From Butyricicoccus porcorum (GTDB lineage Bacteria > Bacillota > Clostridia > Oscillospirales > Butyricicoccaceae), in assembly GCF_002157465.1 (NCBI RefSeq), contig NZ_NHOC01000002.1, forward strand, positions 508 through 64,507: a DNA stretch of 64,000 bases, in the 5' to 3' direction. This document shows, piece after piece, positions 52,514-61,661 of this stretch. The position numbers and the translations under genes were made by a program. How positions within the stretch are numbered: position 1 is the stretch's first letter; every line of letters starts with the position of its first letter. Under the pieces are notes generated by a model. The model was not told the DNA's origin and made no database searches. It was given only the letters and a program-made list of their open reading frames with translations.

Positions 52514-53799
52514 GCTTTTTGAAAGTAATCCGCGCCGATGGTCAGACGGAACAGCGTCAGATCGCAGAAATGAAGGCGCGTGCGGCGGAGACTGCCGCCG
52601 ATATTGACCGCAAGGTTGCGGCCATTATGGAGGATGTGCGCAAAAACGGCATGGAAGCCGTCGAGCGCTATTCGGTACAGTTTGATAAAAACAAGCCGTA
52701 TATCGTTTCGGAGGAGCGCATTCAGCAGGCATATGACGCCTGCCCGCGCGACCTGCGCGATGCACTCGAGCTGAGTGCGAAGAACATCGCCGACTATCAT
52801 GAAAAGATGATGGTGAAGACGTGGGAATATGACCGCGCGCCGGGCGCAAAGCTCGGACAGGTTGTGCGCGGTCTCGCCCGTGTCGGCATCTATGTGCCGG
52901 GCGGCACGGCGGCGTATCCGTCCACCGTCCTGATGAACGCCGTCACCGCGAAGGTCGCGGGTGTCGGCCAGATCATCATGGTAACCCCGCCGACGGAGAA
53001 CCTCAGTGATGTCGTGCTTGCGGCGGCAAAAATTGCGGGCGTCGATCAGGTCATTGCCTGCGGCGGCGTACAGGCGATTGCCGCGCTGACCTACGGCGCA
53101 GGCTTTATCCCGGCGGTTGACAAGATTGTCGGCCCGGGCAATGCCTTTGTCGCGGCGGCAAAGAAGCAGGCATTCGGCAAGGTGGATATCGACATGATTG
53201 CAGGCCCATCTGAGGTTCTGGTCATTGCCGATGAGACCGCTGATCCGGTCTATGTTGCGGCCGACCTGCTGTCGCAGGCGGAGCACGACCGCATGGCGTC
53301 CGCCGTCCTGCTGACCGACAGCGAGGCGCTGGCAAACGCAGTTTCCGAGGAGATGGATCGTCAGTCGGCAGACATGCCGCGCCGCGATATCATCGAGGAA
53401 TCGGTCAAAAATTATGGCATCGGACTGGTGTTTGACAATCTCGAGGACGCCTGTGTGATGGCGGATGAGGTTGCGCCGGAGCATCTGGAGGTCGTCACCC
53501 GTGAACCGCGTGCCCTGCTGCCCAGACTGCACAATGCGGGCGCGATTTTCCTCGGTGCATATTCGCCCGAACCGCTCGGCGATTATATGGCAGGCCCGTG
53601 CCATGTTCTGCCGACCTCCGGCACCGCGCGCTTTTTCTCGCCGCTGTCCACAGACACCTTCCTCAAGAAGACCAGCGTCATTGAGTATTCAGAGGAGGAG
53701 CTGCTGAAGGTCGCCGACGGCATCATTGCCATGGCAGAGAGCGAAAAACTGACCGCACATGCCAATTCTGTCCGCCGGAGAAAGGAAGCCCGCGCATGA
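52510..53799 (+). CDS. hisD: Histidinol dehydrogenase HisD
   Basis: A 429-residue zinc enzyme that oxidises histidinol to histidine with two NAD+. Typical segments are [50 protein letters not shown] near residue 230, LLSQAEHD, and VAPEHLEV with the catalytic Glu-His. It overlaps both neighbours by 4 nt. Confidence 0.97.
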   Translation: MSFLKVIRADGQTEQRQIAEMKARAAETAADIDRKVAAIMEDVRKNGMEAVERYSVQFDKNKPYIVSEERIQQAYDACPRDLRDALELSAKNIADYHEKMMVKTWEYDRAPGAKLGQVVRGLARVGIYVPGGTAAYPSTVLMNAVTAKVAGVGQIIMVTPPTENLSDVVLAAAKIAGVDQVIACGGVQAIAALTYGAGFIPAVDKIVGPGNAFVAAAKKQAFGKVDIDMIAGPSEVLVIADETADPVYVAADLLSQAEHDRMASAVLLTDSEALANAVSEEMDRQSADMPRRDIIEESVKNYGIGLVFDNLEDACVMADEVAPEHLEVVTREPRALLPRLHNAGAIFLGAYSPEPLGDYMAGPCHVLPTSGTARFFSPLSTDTFLKKTSVIEYSEEELLKVADGIIAMAESEKLTAHANSVRRRKEARA

Positions 53800-54863
53800 T
53801 TACATTACCCGAAAAGCTGTTCAGCATGACGCCGTATGACCCGTGCGAGGACATTTATCAGATTAAGCTGGACGCAAATGAGAGCTTTTTCTCCCTGCCG
53901 GAAGACCTGCGCGACGCGATTGCGGCGGGCATCGATACGATTGATTTCAATCGGTATCCCGATCCGACAGTGGACGGCCTGCGCCGTCTGGCGGGACGCG
54001 AATTCCGCGTGGCGCCCGGCAATATTGTCGTCGGAAATGGTTCGGATGAACTGATTTCGCTGATTATGAACACGTTTGCACCGCGCGGCGGAAAGGTCAT
54101 GGTGCTGTCGCCCGATTTCTCGATGTACCAGTTCTATGCAGAGGTTGCAGAGCTGGAAGTCGTCAATATGCTCAAGGATGACGAGTTCATGTTGACAGAA
54201 CAGGACGTCATTGAACGCGCGCAGAAGGAGAAGCCGGATATTCTGATTTTCTCCAACCCGTGCAATCCGGGCGGACAGGGCTTTACACATGCGGAAACGG
54301 TTCGCATTTGCAATGCGCTGGAGGATATGCTGGTCGTTGTGGATGAAGCGTATATGGACTTCTGGGATCAGAGCATTCTGGATGTGTCCACCGCGCTGGA
54401 AAATGTCCTCGTCATGAAAACACTGTCCAAGGCATATGGTTGTGCCGCGCTGCGCTGCGGCTTTGTCATCGGCTATTCCGAGCTGGTCGATCAGTTGAAC
54501 AAGACGCGCTCGCCGTATAACATCGGCTCGCTGGTGCAGATGGCGGCATGTATCGTGTTGGAGGATACGGCATGGCAGAAAAAACAGTGCGCAGAGATTA
54601 TTGCGCGCAAGGAGGAGCTGGAGCAGGCGTGCACCAGGCTCGCAGAGGATTGCGGCGTGTTCACTGTCCTGCCGACACATACCAATTTTGTCGTGCTGCG
54701 TACCCCGAAGTGCAGTGAAATTTTTGAAGAGTTGAAAAATCGCAGCATTTGTGTGCGTTGCTTCCCGAAATATGAGATGCTGCGCATCACAACCGGCAGC
54801 GCTGTGGAAAACGCACAGCTGCTGGAGGAGCTGAAGGATATCTGTGCGGGTATGCAGGGCTGA
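53796..54863 (+). CDS. hisC: Histidinol-phosphate aminotransferase HisC
   Basis: A 355-residue PLP enzyme. The cofactor lysine is Lys212 in MKTLSKAYGCAALRCGF. IKLDANESFFSLP, VGNGSDELISLIM, SNPCNPGGQ and DEAYMDF are further class II aminotransferase blocks. It overlaps hisD by 4 nt. In most Clostridia hisB follows hisC; here hisH comes next. Confidence 0.95.
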   Translation: MITLPEKLFSMTPYDPCEDIYQIKLDANESFFSLPEDLRDAIAAGIDTIDFNRYPDPTVDGLRRLAGREFRVAPGNIVVGNGSDELISLIMNTFAPRGGKVMVLSPDFSMYQFYAEVAELEVVNMLKDDEFMLTEQDVIERAQKEKPDILIFSNPCNPGGQGFTHAETVRICNALEDMLVVVDEAYMDFWDQSILDVSTALENVLVMKTLSKAYGCAALRCGFVIGYSELVDQLNKTRSPYNIGSLVQMAACIVLEDTAWQKKQCAEIIARKEELEQACTRLAEDCGVFTVLPTHTNFVVLRTPKCSEIFEELKNRSICVRCFPKYEMLRITTGSAVENAQLLEELKDICAGMQG

Positions 54864-54895
54864 ACCGCATCCCGCAGTCAAAGGAGTATCGACGA

Positions 54896-55513
54896 ATGGG
54901 CTACATAGGAATTGTAGATTACGGCGCAGGAAATCTGATGAGCGTATCCAAGGCGCTGGATTTCCTCGGGCTGGAAAATAAGATTGTCACCAACCCCGAT
55001 CTGATGGAACAGGCGTCCGGCATCATCCTGCCCGGCGTCGGTGCGTTTCCGGACGCCATGCAGGCGCTGGCGGAATCCGGACTGACACAGTCGCTGATTC
55101 ATGCGGCAAAGACACGCCCGTTCCTGGGCATCTGCCTCGGCGCGCAGATGCTGTTTGAGGAGAGCGATGAGATGCACCTGACAAAAGGCCTCGGCCTGCT
55201 GCCGGGACGTGTCCAGCGTATTGATACCGATCTCAAGCTGCCGCAGATCGGCTGGAACAGTCTGGAATACCACAAAAATGACCCGCTGCTGGCGGGTGTG
55301 CCGGAGGGCTCGTATGTCTATTTCGTGCACACATTCAAAATGTGCCCGGCGGAGCGCAGCGACCTGATTGCAACCTGTGATTACAATGACAGCGTCACGG
55401 CACTGGTCGGGCGCGGACAGCTGTACGGCAGCCAGTTCCACCCGGAAAAGAGCGGCGAGGTCGGTATGACCATCCTGCGCAACTTCGGAAACATGGTAGG
55501 AGGGGCAGAATGA
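54896..55513 (+). CDS. hisH: Imidazole glycerol phosphate synthase subunit HisH
   Basis: A 205-residue glutamine amidotransferase that passes ammonia to HisF. The nucleophile is Cys80 in FLGICLGAQMLFE; the partners are His182 and Glu184 in QFHPEKSG. GAGTAT-type weak ribosome-binding site (AAAGGAGT) lies 9 nt before the ATG. Overlaps hisA by 4 nt. Confidence 0.96.
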   Translation: MGYIGIVDYGAGNLMSVSKALDFLGLENKIVTNPDLMEQASGIILPGVGAFPDAMQALAESGLTQSLIHAAKTRPFLGICLGAQMLFEESDEMHLTKGLGLLPGRVQRIDTDLKLPQIGWNSLEYHKNDPLLAGVPEGSYVYFVHTFKMCPAERSDLIATCDYNDSVTALVGRGQLYGSQFHPEKSGEVGMTILRNFGNMVGGAE

Positions 55514-56229
55514 GAATTTTACCTGCAATCGACCTGCACGACCAGATGTGCGTGCGCCTGGTCAAGGGAGATTATGCGACTGCGCACAAGGTTGCGGAGG
55601 ACGCAGTAGAAACCGCGCAGTCGTTTCTGGCGGCCGGTGCGGAGCTGATTCATATGGTTGATCTGGACGGCGCGAAGGACGGCACGCATCCGAATTATCC
55701 GGTTGTGCGCCGCGTCATTGAGGAAACAGGTGCATCGGTCGAGCTGGGCGGCGGCATCCGCTGCATGGACGATGTCGCACGTGTGCTTGATCTCGGTGTC
55801 AAGCGCGTCATTATCGGATCGGCAGCGGTCAAAAATCCGCAGTTTGTCAAGGAAGCATGTGAGAAATACGGCGATAAAATCGCGGTCGGCATCGATGCAC
55901 TTGGCGGCACCGTCCGCACCGAGGGCTGGATCAAGGACAGCGGCACGGATTATATTGCGTTCGCGAAGCTGATGGAATCTTACGGCGTAAAGACGATTAT
56001 TTTCACCGATATCGACAAGGACGGCATGCTGTCCGGTCCGAATTTTGCACAGCTTCAGGCACTGCGCGATGCGGTTTCCTGCGGCATTGTCGCTTCCGGC
56101 GGCGTTTCGACGCTGGAGGACATCGCAAAGTTGCGCGATATGGGCATTGAAGAAGCCATTGCGGGCAAGGCGGTTTATACCGGCCAGCTCGATGTAAAGA
56201 AGGCCATCGAAGTGGCAGGGGAGGCGTAA
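55510..56229 (+). CDS. hisA: ProFAR isomerase HisA
   Basis: A 239-residue beta/alpha barrel isomerase. The catalytic Asp8 is in [39 protein letters not shown] and [13 protein letters not shown] follow. Standard length. Confidence 0.97.
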   Translation: MRILPAIDLHDQMCVRLVKGDYATAHKVAEDAVETAQSFLAAGAELIHMVDLDGAKDGTHPNYPVVRRVIEETGASVELGGGIRCMDDVARVLDLGVKRVIIGSAAVKNPQFVKEACEKYGDKIAVGIDALGGTVRTEGWIKDSGTDYIAFAKLMESYGVKTIIFTDIDKDGMLSGPNFAQLQALRDAVSCGIVASGGVSTLEDIAKLRDMGIEEAIAGKAVYTGQLDVKKAIEVAGEA

Positions 56230-56233
56230 GAAT

Positions 56234-57007
56234 ATGCTGGCAAAACGAATCATTCCCTGCCTTGACGTCAACGATGGGCGTGTTGTCAAGGGCGTCAACT
56301 TCGTCAACCTGCGCGATGCGGGAGACCCGGTTGAGCTGGCGAAGTTCTATTCCCAGCAGGGCGCGGACGAGGTGGTTTTTTTGGATATCACCGCGACATA
56401 TGAAAAGCGCCATACGATTGTCGATGTTGTGCGCCGCACGGCACAGCAGGTGTTTGTCCCGCTGACAGTCGGCGGCGGCATCCGCACGAGCGATGATTTC
56501 AAGGAGTTGCTGCGCGCGGGTGCGGACAAAATTTCCGTCAATTCCGCTGCGGTCAAAAACAAGCAGCTGATTGCGGATGCCGCAAAAAAGTTTGGCAGCC
56601 AGTGCGTTGTTGTTGCAATTGATGCGCGCAGCTGTGACGATCTGGAAAAGTGCCCGAGCGGTTATGAAGTGTATGTCGCAGGCGGCCGCAAGCCGGTCGG
56701 CCTGGACGCAGTCGCATGGGCAAAGGAAGTGTATGAGCTGGGCGCGGGTGAAATCCTGCTCACCTCGATGGACAAGGACGGCACAAAGTCCGGTTTTGAG
56801 CTGAATCTGACCAAAATGGTTGCGGATTCGGTCGGCATCCCGGTCATCGCCTCCGGCGGTTGCGGCACGCTGGAGCATTTCTCCGATGTATTCGAGCAGA
56901 CCGGCGCAGATGCGGCGCTTGCCGCATCGCTGTTCCATTATGGCGAGTTGACCGTGCCGCAGGTCAAGGAATATCTGCACGGGAAAAATATCCCGGTCAG
57001 ACTGTGA
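56234..57007 (+). CDS. hisF: Imidazole glycerol phosphate synthase subunit HisF
   Basis: A 257-residue barrel cyclase that forms IGP and AICAR using ammonia from HisH. Asp11 is in [38 protein letters not shown] and [13 protein letters not shown] with the second Asp are present. The released AICAR feeds the transformylase at 33287. Confidence 0.97.
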   Translation: MLAKRIIPCLDVNDGRVVKGVNFVNLRDAGDPVELAKFYSQQGADEVVFLDITATYEKRHTIVDVVRRTAQQVFVPLTVGGGIRTSDDFKELLRAGADKISVNSAAVKNKQLIADAAKKFGSQCVVVAIDARSCDDLEKCPSGYEVYVAGGRKPVGLDAVAWAKEVYELGAGEILLTSMDKDGTKSGFELNLTKMVADSVGIPVIASGGCGTLEHFSDVFEQTGADAALAASLFHYGELTVPQVKEYLHGKNIPVRL

Positions 57008-57018
57008 GGAAAGTACAG

Positions 57019-57351
57019 ATGAATCTCGATAAATTTTTTCAGAAGGGTGAGCTGATCCCGGTTATCTGTCAGGATGAGCGCACCAATGAGGTGCTGATGC
57101 TGGGTTATGCCAACAAGCAGGCGCTTCAGAACACTATGGATACGGGCACAGCGTGGTTTTTCTCCCGCAGCCGTCAGAAGCTGTGGAACAAGGGCGAGAC
57201 CTCCGGTAATTTCATCTTTGTCAGTGAAATCCTGACGGATTGCGATGATGATACCTTGATTTACCGCGGTATTCCGAAGGGCCCGACCTGCCATACCGGC
57301 AACCGCACGTGTTTTTATCAGCCGCCGATCTGGCAGAAAATCGAAAAATAA
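57019..57351 (+). CDS. hisI: Phosphoribosyl-AMP cyclohydrolase HisI
   Basis: A 110-residue zinc/magnesium hydrolase. Blocks are LIPVICQDERTNEVLMLGYA, AWFFSRSRQKLWNKGETSGN, LTDCDDDTLIYR and GPTCHTGNRTCFY. Separate from HisE, unlike the fused enteric form. The start at 57019 follows GAGGAAAG. Confidence 0.96.
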   Translation: MNLDKFFQKGELIPVICQDERTNEVLMLGYANKQALQNTMDTGTAWFFSRSRQKLWNKGETSGNFIFVSEILTDCDDDTLIYRGIPKGPTCHTGNRTCFYQPPIWQKIEK

Positions 57352-57384
57352 TCATTATTTGTGTATATAGAGGAGTAGAAAACA

Positions 57385-57711
57385 ATGTCGAAAGCATTTG
57401 AAAGCATGGAATATGTCATCCAGCAGCGCCGTGAGCAGCCGATGGAGAAGTCCTACACCTGTTATCTGTTTGAGAAGGGCATGGACAAGATTCTGAAGAA
57501 GGTTGGCGAGGAAACTGCTGAAACCATCATCGCAGCGAAGAACGGCGACCATGAGAATCTGGTCGGCGAGATCAACGATCTGCTGTATCATCTGATGGTT
57601 ATGATGAACGAAGCGGGCGTCACGCTGGCTGAGGTCGAGGAAGAGATGGACAAGCGCGCCGGCAAGATCGGCAACCTGAAGCAGTTCCATGTCAGCGACC
57701 ACAACACCTGA
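57385..57711 (+). CDS. hisE: Phosphoribosyl-ATP diphosphatase HisE
   Basis: A 108-residue MazG-like helical pyrophosphatase. SYTCYLFEKGMDKILKKVGE, EETAETIIAAKN and EINDLLYHLMVMM carry the metal-binding acidic residues. GAGGAG lies before the ATG. Last gene of the histidine operon. Confidence 0.95.
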   Translation: MSKAFESMEYVIQQRREQPMEKSYTCYLFEKGMDKILKKVGEETAETIIAAKNGDHENLVGEINDLLYHLMVMMNEAGVTLAEVEEEMDKRAGKIGNLKQFHVSDHNT

Positions 57712-57727
57712 TTGATGCAAAATGAAC

Positions 57728-57765
57728 AAAACCTCCTGCCGCAGAGCAAGCGGCGGGAGTTTTTT
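57728..57765 (+). terminator. Terminator of the histidine operon
   Basis: AAACCTCCTGCCGC pairs with GCGGCGGGAGTTT (with G-T pairs) followed by T residues. Confidence 0.88.
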
Positions 57766-57933
57766 GTTGTCTGATTTCATAGAGAAAAAGGATGATGGTA
57801 TTGGAAATGGAACTTTACAAAGCACTGCGGGCAATCCACAGTGTTTTGCAAAAATAGAACGGAGGATCTGTATTTTGGAGAAGGCAGGCAGCAATGGCGA
57901 CGTGCGGCATAATTTTGGCTGACGGCAGCTGTA

Positions 57934-57962
57934 TTGAGATATTCCCTCTGGTATGGTACAAT
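57934..57962 (+). promoter_or_regulatory. Promoter of the exonuclease III gene
   Basis: TTGAGA, 17-bp spacer, TACAAT (57957-57962). The preceding 170 bases (57766-57933) show no convincing gene or RNA. Confidence 0.75.
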
Positions 57963-58000
57963 AGCGTCAGCAAACAAGAAACTGCCGGAGGAAAACTGCA

Positions 58001-58756
58001 ATGAGACTGATTTCATGGAATGTCAACGGCCTGCGCGCCTGCCTCGGCAAAGGCTTTCAGGACGTTTTTCACGCACAGGATGCGGATATCTTTTGCTTAC
58101 AGGAGACCAAAATGCAGCCGGGACAGGCACAGGTCGACTGCGAGGGCTATGAGGAATACTGGTACAGCGCGGAGAAAAAGGGCTACAGCGGTACGGCGGT
58201 GTTTACAAAGAAAAAACCGCTGCATGTCATCTGCGGCATGGGCATGGATGCACATGACCACGAGGGACGGCTGATAACAGCGGAATATGAGAATTTTTAT
58301 CTTGTCACATGCTATACACCGAATTCACAGAATGAACTCAAGCGGCTGGATTACCGCATGCAGTGGGAGGACGATTTCCGCGATTATGTGAACAAGCTGG
58401 ATGCCAGGAAGCCGGTGATTATCTGCGGCGACCTCAATGTCGCACATGAGGAAATCGACCTCAAAAACCCGAAGACCAACCGCGGCAATGCGGGCTTTTC
58501 GGATGAGGAGCGCGCGAAGATGACTGAGCTGCTCGATTCGGGTTTCACCGACAGCTTCCGCTATCTGTATCCCGATGTGACCGGCGTGTACAGCTGGTGG
58601 TCGTATCGGTTCAAGGCGCGGCAGAACAACGCGGGCTGGCGCATTGACTATTTCCTTGTGTCTAACCGAATCGCGGATAAAATACAGAAGGCAGAAATTC
58701 TGACCGATATCATGGGCAGTGACCACTGCCCGGTGGCGTTGGAAATTGACCTGTGA
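58001..58756 (+). CDS. xth: Exodeoxyribonuclease III (AP endonuclease)
   Basis: A 251-residue EEP-family nuclease for base-excision repair. Metal and catalytic motifs are SWNVNGLRA, FCLQETKMQ with Glu34, GDLNVAHEEIDL, NAGFSDEER, WRIDYFLVS and GSDHCPVAL. It resembles the Bacillus ExoA group. GGAGGAAA precedes the ATG. Confidence 0.96.
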   Translation: MRLISWNVNGLRACLGKGFQDVFHAQDADIFCLQETKMQPGQAQVDCEGYEEYWYSAEKKGYSGTAVFTKKKPLHVICGMGMDAHDHEGRLITAEYENFYLVTCYTPNSQNELKRLDYRMQWEDDFRDYVNKLDARKPVIICGDLNVAHEEIDLKNPKTNRGNAGFSDEERAKMTELLDSGFTDSFRYLYPDVTGVYSWWSYRFKARQNNAGWRIDYFLVSNRIADKIQKAEILTDIMGSDHCPVALEIDL

Positions 58757-58815
58757 CACGCGCATATCCATCCGGTATTGCGGGAAAACTGACAGAGCGA
58801 AAGGAGCGATGTCAG

Positions 58816-59019
58816 ATGCAGAGCGATATGCGGCGGTACAGCTGTTCCGTGTGTGGCTATGTCTATGACCCGATTCACGGTGAGCCGAAGGAAGATATCG
58901 GTGTGGGTATCCCGTGGTCTTATGTGGATGAAAGTTTTCACTGCCCCGTTTGCGGACAGGGGAAGGCGGCATTTCAACCCATCCGCACAAAGGACTTTCG
59001 GGGCAAAGCGAGTCTGTAA
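58816..59019 (+). CDS. Rubredoxin-like protein
   Basis: A 67-residue protein with an FeS4 rubredoxin site: Cys10 and Cys13 (YSCSVCGYVYDP) and Cys43 and Cys46 (FHCPVCGQGKAAF). Rubredoxins carry single electrons to oxygen- or peroxide-reducing enzymes in anaerobes. AAGGAG lies 10 nt before the ATG at 58816. It follows exonuclease III by 59 nt, likely co-transcribed. Confidence 0.92.
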   Translation: MQSDMRRYSCSVCGYVYDPIHGEPKEDIGVGIPWSYVDESFHCPVCGQGKAAFQPIRTKDFRGKASL

Positions 59020-59029
59020 CAGCATATAA

Positions 59030-59060
59030 AAAGAGCCGGACGGTGAAATCGTCCGGCTTT
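59030..59060. terminator. Bidirectional terminator
   Basis: GCCGGACG (59035-59042) pairs with CGTCCGGC (59050-59057), with A- and T-runs on both sides, between the convergent rubredoxin and AEC genes. Confidence 0.9.
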
Positions 59061-59089
59061 TGTGTATATTGGGACAATATCGGGATGTC

Positions 59090-60022
59090 TTACGCCGCGA
59101 GCAGCTGATACAGGCTGAGCATGACCGGCATCGTGATGGCGGAGAGCAGCGTGGAAAACGCGATAATCCGGCTGGAATAGCGGTAATTTGTGCCGTACAT
59201 CTGTGCAAACATCGAAGCGGCGACCGCACACGGCATGGAAATGCTGATGATGAGCACCGCGGAAACACTGCGGTCAAACGGCAGGAGCATCAGCAGGACA
59301 ATGGTAATAAGCGGCACAACTGCCAGACGGAACAGGGAAACGATGTACATCGAGCGGTCTTTGATGATTTCCTTCAGATTGGACTGCGCCAGATACACGC
59401 CGAGCACAATCATGGCGAGCGGCGTGTTCAGGTCGGCGAGGAAGGACACTGTGCTGTCGGCGATTTCCGGCAGCTGAAATGAGGTCAGGAAAATCGCAAG
59501 GCCGACAAAAAAGCCGATGGTGCCCGGATTGAACAGGATTTTTCGCCAGTTTACGCCGCCGGAGGCGCGTCCGCTTGCGCGCGAGAGCAGCCAGACGCCA
59601 TATGTCCAGATGAGGATATTGGTGGCGACAATATTGATCGAGCCGATGAATACGCCATCGTCGCCATACAGTGCCTGTAACAGCGGCAGCGCCATAAAGC
59701 CGTTGTTGGAAAAAATCACGCACATGCGCTTGTCCGCATAATCCGGCGTCCCCTTGCGGAACACCAGTGTGGTGAGCCCGATGCTGACTGCGAGCAGCAG
59801 CACAGACATGGCAAATGAAGTAATCAGTTTGCCGAGCATGGCGGGATCGAAGGCGCGGCAGAACGAATGGATGATGACGCAGGGTGCGACAAAGGTCATG
59901 ATGAGGGTGGACATCTGTCCCGATCCCTCGTCGGTGATGATGCCGCGTTTATAGCAGATCGCGCCGACACCCATCAGCAGGAACATGACAATAATCTGTG
60001 TGTATAAGGCAGAAATATCCAA
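59090..60022 (-). CDS. AEC family transporter
   Basis: A 310-residue membrane protein with about ten helices in two halves, of the auxin efflux carrier (AEC) family (IIVMFLLMGVGAICYKRGII near the start; FSNNGFMALPLLQALYG; MIVLGVYLAQSNLKE). Substrates in bacteria are often small organic acids; not known here. The start is set to the TTG at 60022 because AAGGAAGG lies 12 nt upstream. It is divergent from the thiM cluster. Confidence 0.82.
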   Translation of the reverse strand: MDISALYTQIIVMFLLMGVGAICYKRGIITDEGSGQMSTLIMTFVAPCVIIHSFCRAFDPAMLGKLITSFAMSVLLLAVSIGLTTLVFRKGTPDYADKRMCVIFSNNGFMALPLLQALYGDDGVFIGSINIVATNILIWTYGVWLLSRASGRASGGVNWRKILFNPGTIGFFVGLAIFLTSFQLPEIADSTVSFLADLNTPLAMIVLGVYLAQSNLKEIIKDRSMYIVSLFRLAVVPLITIVLLMLLPFDRSVSAVLIISISMPCAVAASMFAQMYGTNYRYSSRIIAFSTLLSAITMPVMLSLYQLLAA

Positions 60023-60065
60023 GGTGCAGTTGTACCTTCCTTTCAAAAAAATTCAAATCATTACT

Positions 60066-60094
60066 ATGATAGCATCCGCATTGCCGGATGTCAA
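60066..60094 (-). promoter_or_regulatory. Promoter of the AEC gene
   Basis: On the minus strand TTGACA, a 17-bp spacer and TATCAT. The spacer holds an inverted repeat CATCCG/CGGATG. Confidence 0.8.
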
Positions 60095-60115
60095 AGTATA
60101 AAAGAATAACGGTCA

Positions 60116-60145
60116 TTGACAGTCCGCGCCGGACAACGGTATACT
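60116..60145 (+). promoter_or_regulatory. Promoter of the thiM cluster
   Basis: TTGACA, 18-bp spacer, TATACT (60140-60145). The spacer holds the inverted repeat GTCCG-CGC-CGGAC (60122-60134). No TPP riboswitch is seen between this promoter and thiM. Confidence 0.75.
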
Positions 60146-60193
60146 GTTAGGGCGGGCTTTTTTCCGCAGTTTTTTTGGAAGGGATGAAAACCT

Positions 60194-61018
60194 GTGTTTG
60201 AACAGATTCTGGACAATGTGCGTCAGCGCGCGCCGCTGATTCACTGCATTACCAATTATATTACAACGAATGATTGTGCCAATATCGTGCTTGCGTGCGG
60301 TGCGTCGCCGACGATGGCGGAGGCTGAACAGGAGGCTGCTGATATTGCGTCCGTGGCGGGCGCAGTGGATATCAACATCGGCAACCTAAATACGATGACT
60401 GTACGGGCGATGCACCGGGCAATCGCCGCAGCCAATCAGGCGGGTGTACCGGTTGTGCTCGACCCGGTTGGCGCGGGCGCATCGGCATACCGCATGGACA
60501 CACTGCGCGAATTTTTTTCAGCTTATCAGTTTGCTGTCGTGCGCGGCAATGTATCCGAGCTGCTGGCAGTCGGCGGTGCGGCGTCTAATACGAAGGGCGT
60601 CGACGCGGGCGCGGCGGATGCTGTGACGGAGGAAAATCTGGAGGAGCGCGTGGCGTTCTTCAAGCAGTTGAGCGCATCGCTCGGTGCGGTGGTTTCGGTC
60701 AGCGGTGCCATTGATATCATTGCATCGCCGGAGCGCGCGTATATCTGCCGCAATGGGCATCCGATGATGTCGCGGGTGACCGGTACCGGCTGTATGCTCT
60801 CCGCACTCACGGCGGCATTCTGCGGTGCCAATCACGATCAGATTCTGGAGGCAGCCGCGGCGGCAACTGCCGTTATGGGTGTGGCGGGCGATATTGCCCG
60901 CAAAAAGACCGAAGAAATGGGCGGCGGAACCGGTACGTTCCGTGTCTGCCTGATGGATGCGGTCAGTCTGATGGACGCACAGACATTACAGGGAGGAATG
61001 AACATTGAAATTCGATAA
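60194..61018 (+). CDS. thiM: Hydroxyethylthiazole kinase ThiM
   Basis: A 274-residue salvage kinase that phosphorylates 4-methyl-5-hydroxyethylthiazole. Motifs are LIHCITNYITTNDCANIVLACG, VVLDPVGAGASAYR, VRGNVSELLAV and the catalytic GTGCMLSALTAAF. The GTG start follows AAGGGATG. It overlaps thiE by 14 nt. Confidence 0.96.
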   Translation: MFEQILDNVRQRAPLIHCITNYITTNDCANIVLACGASPTMAEAEQEAADIASVAGAVDINIGNLNTMTVRAMHRAIAAANQAGVPVVLDPVGAGASAYRMDTLREFFSAYQFAVVRGNVSELLAVGGAASNTKGVDAGAADAVTEENLEERVAFFKQLSASLGAVVSVSGAIDIIASPERAYICRNGHPMMSRVTGTGCMLSALTAAFCGANHDQILEAAAAATAVMGVAGDIARKKTEEMGGGTGTFRVCLMDAVSLMDAQTLQGGMNIEIR

Positions 61019-61661
61019 AGCACAGCAGGTAAAAAATTCCATGCTGTTATATGCCGTCACCGACCGCGCATGGACGGGTGACAGCACACTGTATCAGCAG
61101 GTCGAGCAGTGCCTGAAAGGCGGTGCGACACTGGTACAGATCCGGGAAAAGGGTCTTTCTCATGAGGAATTCGTCGCAGAGGCAAAGGATATTGTACAGC
61201 TGTGCCACAGCTACGGTGTATGCTGCATCATCAATGACGATGTACAGGCATGCCTGGAGAGCGGTGCGGACGGCGTACATGTCGGACAGGATGACATGGA
61301 GGCAGGCGATGTGCGCACGCTGCTGGGCGAGGAAAAAATCATCGGCGTATCGGCGCATTCGGTCGAAGAGGCACAGCTGGCACAGAGCCGCGGGGCAGAT
61401 TATCTCGGTGTCGGCGCGGTGCACAGCACGTGGACCAAGACGGACGCCGCCCCGCTGACCCATCACGATATCTGTGATATCTGCGCGGGCGTTGCCATTC
61501 CCTGCGTTGCCATCGGCGGAATCAAGCTGGACAACATGCTGGAGCTCACGGGAACTGGTGTCGCAGGCGTGGCGATTGTTTCCGGTATTTTTGCCGCACC
61601 TGACATTCAGGCGGCGACGGCGGCGCTGCGCGCGCGTGCAGAGGAGCTGGTACAGGCATGA
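61005..61661 (+). CDS. thiE: Thiamine phosphate synthase ThiE
   Basis: A 218-residue TIM-barrel enzyme that couples HMP-PP and thiazole phosphate to thiamine phosphate. Canonical motifs are TLVQIREKGLS, CCIINDDVQACLESGADGVH, VGQDDME, and VGAVHSTWTKTDAAP, in contrast to the TenI-like protein at 6459. The TTG start follows GGGAGG by 8 nt inside thiM. Confidence 0.96.
   Translation: MKFDKAQQVKNSMLLYAVTDRAWTGDSTLYQQVEQCLKGGATLVQIREKGLSHEEFVAEAKDIVQLCHSYGVCCIINDDVQACLESGADGVHVGQDDMEAGDVRTLLGEEKIIGVSAHSVEEAQLAQSRGADYLGVGAVHSTWTKTDAAPLTHHDICDICAGVAIPCVAIGGIKLDNMLELTGTGVAGVAIVSGIFAAPDIQAATAALRARAEELVQA

Noticed and set aside
57722-57922. 66-codon ORF after the his terminator
   Set aside because: It begins in the terminator hairpin and has no ribosome-binding site or coding features.
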